This document shows, in pieces, positions 7,668 through 15,954 of a stretch of DNA of 42,022 nt (position 1 is the first letter of the stretch; the number at the start of each line of letters is the position of its first letter). The notes under the pieces are model-generated. The model was not told the origin of the DNA and made no database searches. It was given only the letters and a program-made list of their open reading frames with translations. The stretch lies in NCBI GenBank assembly GCA_020073615.1, contig JAIQEX010000053.1:1-42022 (forward strand), read 5' to 3'. The stretch is from Terriglobia bacterium (GTDB lineage Bacteria; Acidobacteriota; Terriglobia; Bryobacterales; Bryobacteraceae). The position numbers and the translations under genes were made by a program.

Positions 7668-7944
7668 CTACTCCGGCAGGCTCACGCGGAACTGGCGCGC
7701 TCGCGAGTCGAACTTGGCCTCGGTCTGGTCGTGGTAGCGCTTCTGCTCCTGCTGCCGTTTCAGACAGGCCTCGATCTCCTCGACTGCCGCAGAGCGCGAA
7801 AACGTGTTCCCTCGTGACGCCGAACTTGTCGCAGATCGTTCGCAGGCCCGCGCGGCTGCGGAACATCTGGCGGATCTCCCTCGCCTCGCCGGGCGTGAGT
7901 TCCGGGAATTGCGCGCAGGCAGTCATACTGCTCGCTATCGACAT
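7668..7944 (-). CDS. Small HTH protein, gene split by an apparent homopolymer frameshift
   Basis: ATG at 7944 overlaps the preceding TGA (TGATG). The frame reads an HTH (ELTPGEAREIR, then ICDKFGVTREHV) and then meets a run of four T on the coding strand (7799-7802). The continuing frame becomes low-quality, whereas the frame one base on reads SRSAAVEEIEACLKRQQEQK and ends at TAG 7668-7670, five bases before the next ATG. Removing one T restores a continuous protein of about 91 residues, HTH plus charged helix. Sequencing error and true decay are both possible. The HTH resembles those in three other proteins of this element. Confidence 0.55.
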
Positions 7945-8651
7945 CAGCGGTTCTCCCGCCGGCGCGTCTCGTACTCGCGCGAGAGAAGCTGGTAGGTGAG
8001 GAACTCTTTGGTGGCCTTGGAGAATGCCTTCTCGCGTTGCTCGTCGGGCATCGCCTCGCCGCGGGCTAGCTGGCCGACCGGGCCGAGCCTGCGGGCCTGC
8101 CGGTCGAGCCACTCGGCGAGGGACTGGGCCGGGTGCTGGTCGGCGTCGTCGATCTGCTCGCCGCCATCCGGGTTGAACGGTACCTCGCGCTTGTTCTTGA
8201 TCGCCGAGACGGAGGGCTGCGAGATGCCGAACTTGCTCGCCACGTCTACCTCCCGCTCTCCCGACGCCAAGAGGTCCCGGACTTGCTTCCGCTCTTCCGG
8301 AGACAGACGCCCCGCGCTAGTCGATCGAATCTCGGCCGGCGTACGCAGCGCCAGATGACGCGGATTGACGCAGAGCTTGTTGCGACATTCCTGCCAAGGC
8401 CGGCGACCCGGCGGAATGGGACCGACTAGCCGCTCGTAGGCGCGGCAGACCAAGGTCTCGCCGTCAACGCGAACGACGCCGTTGCTGCCGTTGGTTCCTT
8501 GCCAGATCCAGCACAGGTCGTCTCCCGCCTCGGCCGGCATCTCCTCCGGCGCCCGCGCCACCGTGACGGGGCGGACGTTCTGGAGGAACTCGGCGGCGCC
8601 CTCGGGCCCGCGCTCGATCAGGCGCGTGAACGACGGGGGCAGGGGGCTCAT
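7944..8651 (-). CDS. Degenerate HNH domain fused to HTH
   Basis: The product has 235 residues, and ATG 8651 overlaps the stop of the 53-residue gene. Residues about 45-105 follow the HNH_3-type pattern (CWIWQG, RVDGE, YERLVGPIPPG, CRNKLCVNPRHL). However, the catalytic His pair normally found before CRN (DH) reads PWQE, and the usual AHR reads CRA. Structural Cys and the last His remain. An HTH follows (LSPEERKQVRDLLAS, then VASKFGISQPSVSAIK), then a charged helical C-terminus. It is therefore probably a DNA-binding protein built on a dead nuclease fold. Confidence 0.65.
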   Translation of the reverse strand: MSPLPPSFTRLIERGPEGAAEFLQNVRPVTVARAPEEMPAEAGDDLCWIWQGTNGSNGVVRVDGETLVCRAYERLVGPIPPGRRPWQECRNKLCVNPRHLALRTPAEIRSTSAGRLSPEERKQVRDLLASGEREVDVASKFGISQPSVSAIKNKREVPFNPDGGEQIDDADQHPAQSLAEWLDRQARRLGPVGQLARGEAMPDEQREKAFSKATKEFLTYQLLSREYETRRRENR

Positions 8652-8809
8652 CGGGCATCCTCAGTTGTTTTCAGACCCGCTGGTGTTCGCAGGCTCTCGG
8701 GCAGCGCTCGCCAAATCAGGAGCGCGGCGTCCCGCAAGATGGTCATGTTCTTGAGTTCGGCGTCTGACAGCGCCGACTCATCGTTCGTTGTGTTTTGTTT
8801 GTTGTTCAT
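8648..8809 (-). CDS. 53-residue protein, unknown
   Basis: This short gene is supported by a clear ribosome-binding site (GAAAGGGAAAA before ATG 8809) and by a 4-base overlap of its TGA with the next ATG (8651). The product begins MNNKQNTTNDES and continues as an amphipathic helix (LKNMTILRDAALLIWRALPESL). No family was recognised. Its place in an unbroken chain of overlapping starts and stops is the main argument that it is real. Confidence 0.6.
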   Translation of the reverse strand: MNNKQNTTNDESALSDAELKNMTILRDAALLIWRALPESLRTPAGLKTTEDAR

Positions 8810-8818
8810 TTTTCCCTT

Positions 8819-9253
8819 TCAAACTGGGGCGCATAACTCCCCTTGAAGTCCGCTGCGGTCTCGCCGGGCCGCCCTCCACTTCGCTTCGGTGGCCCGCGCC
8901 CGCTGGGGGTTGGCCTCGCGCCACCGCCGCGTGGCCTCCCGCCGCTTCTCCCTCAGTTCGGCGCTCGCAGGGTCCGCGTCCGGCCGCGGCTTCCTCCGTC
9001 CGGTGCCGGCGTCCGGCGGCGCGTGGCTGCCGCTGTCGCTCTCGAAGCCCAGCCGGCCGTGGTCGTCGTAGAGCACGTCCTCGACGGCGTTCCGCACCTG
9101 CTCAAGCCGGCGGTGGATCTCCGCGAGGGACTCCTGGACTTGGTACCTCGTCCTGGCGTCAACCAGGGAGGAAACGACGCCAGCGGAGCGGTCCATCTGG
9201 TCGAGGGCTCCGACGATCTGGCGGTAGGCGTCCAGGCTCTTGCTGTTGGTCAA
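8819..9253 (-). CDS. Helical protein ending in one HNH-type Arg/Trp repeat
   Basis: The product has 144 residues and is the first gene of the minus operon. The N-terminal 75 residues are helical (ESLAEIHRRLEQVRNAVEDVL). A disordered Asp/Pro/Arg linker follows. The last 45 residues contain a unit (RREATRRWREANPQRARATE) nearly identical to the repeats in front of the three HNH nucleases of this window, but no nuclease domain follows. It may be a truncated relative, or the repeat may be a portable DNA- or protein-binding tag. No known family. Confidence 0.55.
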   Translation of the reverse strand: MTNSKSLDAYRQIVGALDQMDRSAGVVSSLVDARTRYQVQESLAEIHRRLEQVRNAVEDVLYDDHGRLGFESDSGSHAPPDAGTGRRKPRPDADPASAELREKRREATRRWREANPQRARATEAKWRAARRDRSGLQGELCAPV

Positions 9254-9448
9254 TCCGGGCTCCTCTGCGGCGTTTCGAGCGGGGGCCCCCTTGCGTCGGG
9301 CCTCGTGAGACTTCTGAGTCCTCCTGGACCGCCCGGGGGAGCGGGGCAGCCCCTGGCAGGAGGCCGCCCCTTCGAGTGGGCATCAGGAAGGCCGGCCGGT
9401 CTCAACCGTCTGCTTAGGCGGGAAACCGGCAGCCTCATTAATCATGCC

Positions 9449-9462
9449 GAGGTTGGAACCTC
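9449..9462. promoter_or_regulatory. Palindrome GAGGTTGGAACCTC, possible operator
   Basis: The 6-bp arms are perfect around GG, about 190 bp upstream of the minus operon start. It is a candidate binding site for one of the HTH proteins of the element. Confidence 0.3.
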
Positions 9463-9570
9463 AACGGTTGGTGACAGACGGAGCGTGGCAATGGGCTTGT
9501 TTGTCGGACTGGCGGTCGTGTGGCAGGGGATGCGCGGCGTCCGACGCCCCTAATACCAGGGAGCAACGCA

Positions 9571-9587
9571 CATACCTGTGAGGTATG
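9571..9587. promoter_or_regulatory. Palindrome CATACCTGTGAGGTATG, possible operator
   Basis: The 6-bp arms are perfect with a 5-base centre in the divergent control region. Its symmetry fits a dimeric repressor site. It is too short and T-poor for a terminator. Confidence 0.35.
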
Positions 9588-9676
9588 AACGCACGCGAAG
9601 GCTGATATCTGATGTAGAGATGCTGCAAGCTGCTGGAAAAGAAGATGTTTAAGTCTGTATTAGGATAGCCCGGCCC

Positions 9677-9973
9677 CTAATAGACATGCTGGTTCATCAT
9701 GTTCGTTGCTGTTGTATATAAGGTGGCGAGGCTCCCCTGGCCTGGTTGGAGGAGGAGCACACCGGCCACCGTGTACAAGGTGGCTGGATCGGCAGGGGTC
9801 TTCGGCACCGTCGGCCCTATTATCGTAGGGCAATGCGCTCGAGACGACCAAGTGAAAGGCTTTTGAGCCAATCTACCGATGTATCTGATGCAAGCGACAC
9901 AAACTGAATAACTTAACCAGCCATTGGGCATTTTCAAAGACCTAATGGCTAATGTATTCTTTGGCGGAAGCAC
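9677..9973 (-). CDS. Doubtful 98-residue ORF, possible phage fibre fragment
   Basis: The frame is open from 9973, but there is no good ribosome-binding site and codon use is weak. The C-terminal half repeats a short motif (PATLYTVAGV, then SLATLYTTAT) resembling the LYTVP-type strand found in small phage structural proteins. A bulged hairpin (9653-9684) covers the stop and could end transcription. It may be a decayed gene fragment or chance. The inverted repeat at 9821-9848 lies within it. Confidence 0.25.
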   Translation of the reverse strand: MLPPKNTLAIRSLKMPNGWLSYSVCVACIRYIGRLAQKPFTWSSRAHCPTIIGPTVPKTPADPATLYTVAGVLLLQPGQGSLATLYTTATNMMNQHVY

Positions 9974-10019
9974 GCCCTTTTTCGCCTTGAGATCATCTCG
10001 AACGCGTTGCCCTACGATA
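9821..10019. repeat. 28-bp imperfect inverted repeat pair spanning about 200 bp
   Basis: The left arm (9821-9848) and the reverse complement of the right arm (9992-10019) match at 24 of 28 positions; all four differences are transitions. Weaker similarity continues inward for about 15-20 bases. This could be a long RNA stem-loop, a miniature inverted-repeat element, or two inverted copies of one gene fragment. Confidence 0.5.
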
Positions 10020-10501
10020 TAAGGAGGCTCCCCCCGCCCTCAGGGGCCCAGGCTTCGACGCCCCAGGATCTCGGACCTTGCACACTCCCCCTTGGCTCCC
10101 ATCCCTGGCAACGCCTATTCGGAGGCCAGGGCCGCCCAGATCGCGTCCGCAGAGCCTCGCCCTTGGTCACGACCACCCGGCGGCGTTTGCCAATCTGGAG
10201 GCTCTGGGGGCCTGCGCCGGGGCCGTTCACACAAAGATGATCCCAGCTATCTCACGACAATCAAAGGAGATCCAAGGAATTATGACGGGACCAGTTTGGA
10301 CCCGCAGTGGTAAAATTGAATCAGGAGCGGACACCCAGCAGCATCAAGGCTGGCTCTGGTCGCCAACCCGCGCACCACACGTCGCCTTCGGCTCGGAGCG
10401 ACGCTTTGCGCAGAGAGGGTCCCGCCCAGGGACAACAGCCGGCCGGCAGGCAGCCCCCGTGAGGAGCGGCCCAGCCGACATCCAACTCCAAGGAGCCGGA
10501 C

Positions 10502-10714
10502 ATGGCTGTATTCGAGAAGTCGCCGAACCAGAACCAGAGAGAGTACCTCAACCAGGCCGAGGCCGCCGAAGTCCTCGGCCTTCACGTCAACACGCTCGTG
10601 AAGCTGAGCAAGGGCCCGGGCGGGCCGCCGAGATCGAAGGTGGGCCTCCGGCTGGTGCGCTACCGCCGGAGCGACCTCGTCGCCTGGATGGAGTCCCGGA
10701 AGGAGGCGGCCTGA
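10502..10714 (+). CDS. Excisionase-like MerR/HTH_17 protein
   Basis: The product has 70 residues. ATG 10502 is preceded by AAGGAG. The sequence follows the HTH_17/excisionase pattern: YLNQAEAAEVLGLHVNTL for the helix-turn-helix, then a basic wing, then VRYRRSDLVAWMES. It ends one base before the ATG of the HNH gene, which in turn precedes an integrase. In that position such proteins are usually directionality factors that bend att DNA during excision, or regulators of the integrase. This is the clearest xis candidate of the window. Confidence 0.8.
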   Translation: MAVFEKSPNQNQREYLNQAEAAEVLGLHVNTLVKLSKGPGGPPRSKVGLRLVRYRRSDLVAWMESRKEAA

Positions 10715-10715
10715 G

Positions 10716-11300
10716 ATGGCGACCAAGCTCACGCCCGAGGAGGCGAAGGAGCGCAAGCGCGATCGCAACATTGCATGGCGCCTAGCGAACATTGGGAGGG
10801 CGCGCGAGCGCTTGCGCCGATGGTGCTTGGCCAACCCCGAGAAGGTTCGTGAGCACAACCGTCGGCGGTACCTGGCCGACCCCGGCAAGGCCCGCAAGCG
10901 AAGCGTTGCGTGGCGGCTGGAAAATCTTGAGAAGGCGCGCGAGGCCGGGACCGCGTGGCGGAAGGCGAACCCTGAGAGATCTCGGGCTTTCTCAGCAGCG
11001 TACAGGGGGCGGAGGCGGGCGGCTCAAGAAGGCGCGCCGGTCTCGCGAGACCCCGCCATCCTCGACTTATACCAGTTCGCAAACACGGCCACCAGTGCGC
11101 CATGCGTGTACTGCGGACTCGATCCGGGGCCGGGGCTCCGCGAGGTCGATCACGCGATTCCCATTTCTCGCGGAGGGGCTCACTCCATGGACAACCTCGC
11201 GATCGCGTGCAAGACCTGCAACAAAGAAAAGGGATCGAGAACGGCGCAGGAATACCGCACATCGCTGGCTTACGCGGGCGCGCCAACCGCGGCAAGATAG
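10716..11300 (+). CDS. HNH endonuclease with Arg/Trp repeats, integrase cassette 2
   Basis: The product has 194 residues. It starts one base after the xis-like stop and ends 9 bp before the integrase start. The N-terminus begins MATKLTPEEAKERK and continues as about five basic repeats (RRWCLANPEKVREHN and variants). The nuclease core shows CVYCG, EVDHAIPISRGG and NLAIACKTCNKEKG, so catalytic His and zinc cysteines are all there. Its gene order (HTH, HNH, integrase) copies that of 1289-3488. It may be a homing-type passenger or a functional part of the mobility module. Confidence 0.85.
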   Translation: MATKLTPEEAKERKRDRNIAWRLANIGRARERLRRWCLANPEKVREHNRRRYLADPGKARKRSVAWRLENLEKAREAGTAWRKANPERSRAFSAAYRGRRRAAQEGAPVSRDPAILDLYQFANTATSAPCVYCGLDPGPGLREVDHAIPISRGGAHSMDNLAIACKTCNKEKGSRTAQEYRTSLAYAGAPTAAR

Positions 11301-11309
11301 GCGCGCCAT

Positions 11310-12467
11310 ATGCTATACAAACAACGCAAGTCCACCAACTGGTGGTACAAGTTCACCTGGAACAGTCAACTCATCCGGGAGAGCACGAAACAAGGGAACC
11401 GCCGCGTCGCCGAGCAGATGGAGGCCGCGCGAAAGACGCAGCTGGCGAAGCGGGAAGTCGGGATCAAGGACCCCCTGCCGGTGCCCACGCTTCAGGAGTT
11501 CGCGGAGAAGCAGTTCCTTCCCTTCGCCGAGAAGCAGTTCGCGGCGAGGCCGAAGACGCTGGGGTTCTACGAGAACGGCGTCAAGAACCTTCTGGCCCAC
11601 AAGCCGCTGGCGAGGCTCCCCCTCGACGCCATCACCACGGGGAACATCGCCACCTACGCCGCCGCGCGCAAGGAGGCGGGACTCGCGATAGCCAGCGTGA
11701 ACAGGGAGCTCCAGGTGCTCCGTCGGATGTTCCGGCTCGCGCAGGAGTGGCGCAAGGTCGAGAGGCTGCTCGCGCGGGTGAGCATGGTCCCGAAGGAGAA
11801 CCACCGCGAGCGAGTCCTCACCGACGACGAGGAGGCGAAATACCTGGGAGCGGCGACCAACATCGGCGAGGGAATCCAGGAGGCTTACCAGCGCGCGCTC
11901 TGCGGCATCCGCGCGGCACAGCGGGGCGAGCGGCCGACCGAGCCCCGAGACCCGTTCCTGCTCCGCGACGTCGCGACCACCCTGCTCGACTGCGCCCTGA
12001 GACCCGAGGAGTGCTTCAGGCTGAGGTGGGACCAGGTGAGGGACGGCTCGCTCCACATCCTGCACGGCAAGACGGCGAGCGCCCGCCGAGTGATTCCCCT
12101 GTCAGACCGGGCCGCCGCCGTCGTCGAGGCTAGGCGCCAGGGGGAGCAGCCATCGCCTTGGGTGTTCCCGGCGCCGACGAGGTCCGGGCACATCGAGAAG
12201 TCCAGCCTGAAGAAGCAGCACCTGAGGGCGATCAAGGAGTCGAAGGTCCCGGCGTTCGTCCTCTACAAGTGCCGGCACACCTGCCTGACGCGCTGGGCCG
12301 AGCACATGGACCCCTACACCCTCGCCTATCTCGCCGGCCACTCCGACTTCGCGATGACGAAAAGATACGTCCACCCGCAGAGGGAAACGGTGCGCAAGGC
12401 GATGGCGAAGGTTCGAGGGGGGCATACTTCTGGGCATACCACAAGCAAAACGGCCTCGGGCGAGTGA
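11310..12467 (+). CDS. Tyrosine recombinase/integrase next to tRNA-Pro
   Basis: The product has 385 residues from ATG 11310. Residues 1-50 form an AP2-like or arm-binding N-terminus (KSTNWWYKFTWNSQLIRES), about 65-165 the core-binding domain, and about 180-370 the catalytic domain. Visible residues are Arg231 (ALRPEECFRL), Lys in HGKTASARR, the RHT motif in YKCRHTCLTRW, His in LAGHSD and nucleophile Tyr353 (KRYVHP). The first His of the usual HxxR motif is Tyr, a substitution also seen in other integrases, so activity is still likely. It stops 43 bp from the tRNA-Pro 3' end, so that gene is the expected attachment site. Confidence 0.93.
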   Translation: MLYKQRKSTNWWYKFTWNSQLIRESTKQGNRRVAEQMEAARKTQLAKREVGIKDPLPVPTLQEFAEKQFLPFAEKQFAARPKTLGFYENGVKNLLAHKPLARLPLDAITTGNIATYAAARKEAGLAIASVNRELQVLRRMFRLAQEWRKVERLLARVSMVPKENHRERVLTDDEEAKYLGAATNIGEGIQEAYQRALCGIRAAQRGERPTEPRDPFLLRDVATTLLDCALRPEECFRLRWDQVRDGSLHILHGKTASARRVIPLSDRAAAVVEARRQGEQPSPWVFPAPTRSGHIEKSSLKKQHLRAIKESKVPAFVLYKCRHTCLTRWAEHMDPYTLAYLAGHSDFAMTKRYVHPQRETVRKAMAKVRGGHTSGHTTSKTASGE

Positions 12468-12479
12468 CCCGAGGCCGTT
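12449..12479 (+). terminator. Strong hairpin at the integrase stop codon
   Basis: A 12-bp perfect stem (AACGGCCTCGGG with CCCGAGGCCGTT) closes a 7-base loop that contains the TGA stop. Few T follow, so it is not a textbook intrinsic terminator, but it is the only strong hairpin between the element and the tRNA. It could also lie in the att region. Confidence 0.55.
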
Positions 12480-12509
12480 CCTAAATCCTAGATTTTATTG
12501 CTTTTAAGA

Positions 12510-12587
12510 TGGTCGGGGCGAGTGGATTCGAACCACCGACCTCCTGGTCCCGAACCAGGCGCTCTAGCCAGGCTGAGCCACGCCCCG
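12510..12587 (-). tRNA. tRNA-Pro (anticodon CGG)
   Basis: A full cloverleaf can be drawn: acceptor stem CGGGGCG/CGCCCCG, D-arm GCTC...GAGC, anticodon stem CCTGG/CCAGG with loop TTCGGGA (anticodon CGG), and a T-arm with TTCGAAT. The 3' CCA is encoded at 12512-12510. The 3' end faces the integrase at 11310-12467, as expected for a tRNA used as attachment site whose 3' end is rebuilt by the element. Confidence 0.95.
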
Positions 12588-12643
12588 ACCTTTCCAGTGT
12601 AGTCTGTTGCACCCCGCCGAGACAAGCGCGTACCATCGAATTC

Positions 12644-13969
<1,326 letters not shown>

Positions 13970-13994
13970 GCAGGGCGTGGGACGCTGGTCCTCG

Positions 13995-14552
13995 CTAGGC
14001 CCGTTCCAGGTAAGTGCCCTCGGCGGTGTTGACCTTGATCTTCTCGCCTTCGGTGATGAACGAAGGCACCTGAACCACCAGGCCCGTTTCCAGTTTGGCC
14101 GGCTTGGTGACGTTGGAGACGGTCGCGCCCTTCATGCCGGGCTCGGTCTCCAACACGGTCATGTCGACGGTCGCCGGAAGTTCCACGCCCAACGGCTTGC
14201 CTTCGTAAAACTCCACCTTCACGCGCAATTGCGGGATGAGGTATTGCGTGGCGTCCCCCAGAATGTCTTTCATCAGGTGCATCTGCTCGTAGTTCTCGGT
14301 GTTCATGAAGTAGTAATATTCACCGTCGTCGTAGAGGTACTCCATTTCGTGCTCTTCCAACTGCGCTTTTTCCACCTTGTCTTCGGAGGAAAACCGGTGC
14401 TCGGTCATCGTGCCGCTGCGCAGGCTGCGCATCTTGGCCTGCACGAATCCGCGCAGATTTCCGGGGGTGCGGTGGGTCATGCTGAACACCGAATACAGCT
14501 CGTTGTTGAACTTGATGATCATTCCCGGACGCAATTGTGTTGCAGAAATCAT
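13995..14552 (-). CDS. efp: Elongation factor P
   Basis: EF-P binds between the P and E sites and rescues ribosomes stalled on proline runs. The product has 185 residues from ATG 14552, preceded by GAGGAG. It has the three-domain KOW/OB/OB layout of the usual length ([58 protein letters not shown]). The tip loop of domain I reads TPGNLRGF. By ungapped alignment with E. coli EF-P, Asn32 takes the place of the modified Lys34. A candidate -10 (TATACT, 14590-14585) lies in the short gap before the gene. It converges with selA. Confidence 0.95.
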   Translation of the reverse strand: MISATQLRPGMIIKFNNELYSVFSMTHRTPGNLRGFVQAKMRSLRSGTMTEHRFSSEDKVEKAQLEEHEMEYLYDDGEYYYFMNTENYEQMHLMKDILGDATQYLIPQLRVKVEFYEGKPLGVELPATVDMTVLETEPGMKGATVSNVTKPAKLETGLVVQVPSFITEGEKIKVNTAEGTYLERA

Positions 14553-14601
14553 GAAACTCCTCAGTGATGGGGACTTGAAACTCCAGTATAGCAAGCGTCC
14601 C

Positions 14602-15801
14602 TCAGAACGGCTGGATCTCCTCCCGGAGGGGGTCGAAATCGATGCGCCGCTTTTGCATGTAGGCGATATTGCCCAGGTGCGAGGCCTGCGCCGACCGGTG
14701 GCCGGCAAGCACGTCGCCATTGGGCAACTGGCGCGAGCGGACGCACTCCAGGAAGTTCTGAATGTGGTCGAGGTCCAGATTGCTCGAGGATTTTACGACC
14801 ACCGGCTCGGGGTTCTTTCCCGCGGGATGAAACTCGTAATGACCGCGATCGATCAGCAGGCGGCCGTCGGTGCCGGCGAACTCGATGCCCTCGCCCTTGA
14901 TGCCGGGCGCCAGGGTGGCCTCGAAAGTGGCGGTGAATTGCGCGGGGTACTCCAGCAGCACGTTGATGGTGTCGGGCGCCGTGCGGCCGTCCTTATAGTT
15001 GTAGACGCCGCCGGCCGCCACCGCGGAAACCGGAATGTCCTGGCCCGTGAACATATGCACCACGTCGATCCAGTGGGTGAACAGGTCGGTCACCTGCCCG
15101 CCGCCGAAATCCAGGTACGCGCGCCAGTTCCAATACTGCTGCGGGTCCCAGTCGCGCCACTTCAGCGGCCCCAGGAAATGCGCCCAATCGAGGTCCGCCG
15201 GCTGGGTGCGGAGCGATTCCGGCGCCCTCCGCAGGTGATAGCTGTTGCCATGCCACCAGGTGCGCGCGAGCGTCACTTTGCCCAGTTTGCCCGTGTCCAT
15301 GTACTCGCGCTTGGCCGCGAGGTAGTGTTTGCCGGAGCGCTGCTGCATGCCCACCTGGCAAATCCGCTTGTGGATGCGCGCCGCCTTCACGATGGCCGGG
15401 CCTTCCTCGATTCTCAAAGTCAGCGGCTTTTCCACGTACACGTCCTTGCCGGCCGAGAGCGCGTCGATGGCGATGGGCGCATGCCAGTGGTCGGGCACGC
15501 CGATGAGCGCCACGTCCACGTCCTTCATCTCCAGCACCTGGCGATGGTCGGTGAACACTTTCGCATGGGGGGCGTCCCGCCGGGCGCGCTCCACCTGCGC
15601 GCCGTAGATGTCGCACAGCGCCACCACGTCCACGTTGCCGGCATCGAGGAAGTTGCCCATGTCGCCGCGGCCGCGCTCGCCGCAGCCGATCAGGCCGAGT
15701 TGAATGCGGTCGTTGGCGCCCAGGACGCGGGAGTAGGAAAGCGCGGTGGCGGTAGCGACGCCGCGCAGAAACGCTCTGCGGGGAACTCCAGTTTCGGACA
15801 T
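14602..15801 (-). CDS. Gfo/Idh/MocA family oxidoreductase, Tat-exported
   Basis: The product has 399 residues. The N-terminus carries a Tat-type signal (PRRAFLRG, then a hydrophobic ALSY stretch), so export as a folded NAD(P)-bound enzyme is likely. The Rossmann fold begins with [12 protein letters not shown]. The family EKP motif is present (VYVEKPLT, about residue 125). A C-terminal alpha/beta substrate domain contains [12 protein letters not shown] and [16 protein letters not shown]. Members act on sugars, inositols or glycosides; the substrate cannot be read from sequence. The type is abundant in Acidobacteria and Planctomycetes. It is probably transcribed alone from a -10 directly upstream. 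Confidence 0.88.
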   Translation of the reverse strand: MSETGVPRRAFLRGVATATALSYSRVLGANDRIQLGLIGCGERGRGDMGNFLDAGNVDVVALCDIYGAQVERARRDAPHAKVFTDHRQVLEMKDVDVALIGVPDHWHAPIAIDALSAGKDVYVEKPLTLRIEEGPAIVKAARIHKRICQVGMQQRSGKHYLAAKREYMDTGKLGKVTLARTWWHGNSYHLRRAPESLRTQPADLDWAHFLGPLKWRDWDPQQYWNWRAYLDFGGGQVTDLFTHWIDVVHMFTGQDIPVSAVAAGGVYNYKDGRTAPDTINVLLEYPAQFTATFEATLAPGIKGEGIEFAGTDGRLLIDRGHYEFHPAGKNPEPVVVKSSSNLDLDHIQNFLECVRSRQLPNGDVLAGHRSAQASHLGNIAYMQKRRIDFDPLREEIQPF

Positions 15802-15807
15802 AGCTAG

Positions 15808-15813
15808 ATTATA
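15808..15813 (-). promoter_or_regulatory. -10 box TATAAT six bases before the oxidoreductase ATG
   Basis: A perfect TATAAT on the minus strand ends 6 bases before ATG 15801. Transcription starting the usual distance downstream would begin at or next to the start codon, giving a leaderless mRNA. No Shine-Dalgarno is present. The -35 region is weak. Confidence 0.45.
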
Positions 15814-15900
15814 TTAGGGTCGGCAGCCCGGTGTCCCGGCCGGGGTAGAGGGCCAGCCCGGCCAGTACGAAATACCAGTTAAACAGAGCTTGAATTCCGA

Positions 15901-15929
15901 TTGACTGAAACGAGAATGCACCCTACGAT
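15901..15929 (+). promoter_or_regulatory. Sigma-70-type promoter TTGACT-17-TACGAT
   Basis: A -35 box TTGACT (15901-15906) and a -10 box TACGAT (15924-15929) are separated by 17 bases, 25 bp upstream of the GTG at 15955. A purine-rich AGGCGGGGAGG follows. Confidence 0.55.
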
Positions 15930-15954
15930 TAGGCGGGGAGGTCGATAGATTGCC

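Larger units (their letters stand above)
9254..10501. other. 1.25 kb gene-poor control or non-coding region
   Basis: This region lies between the divergent minus operon (starting 9253) and the xis-like gene (10502), so it should hold promoters for both. It has lower GC than its surroundings. I see palindromes at 9449-9462 and 9571-9587, a bulged hairpin at 9653-9684, a 28-bp inverted repeat pair (9821-9848 with 9992-10019) and near-repeats of ATATAAGG...AGGCTCCCC at about 9716 and 10017. The only ORF of note is 9677-9973 (minus). Frames after 10092 show no coding bias I trust. A ribosome-binding site before ATG 10282 exists, but the frame behind it is not convincing. Confidence 0.45.

Noticed and set aside
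9254-10501. Retron or diversity-generating element in the gene-poor region
   Set aside because: An inverted repeat is present, but no reverse transcriptase gene lies anywhere in the window.
10078-10785. Open frame of 235 codons before and across the xis-like gene
   Set aside because: It overlaps the well-supported 10502-10714 and 10716 genes in another frame and has no coherent composition.
12509-12643. Upstream extension of selA
   Set aside because: It runs through the tRNA-Pro gene on the other strand; the conserved SelA N-terminus begins at 12644.
14377-15807. Plus-strand open frame of 476 codons opposite efp and the oxidoreductase
   Set aside because: It spans two real genes and their gap on the other strand, and the composition is that of a GC shadow.
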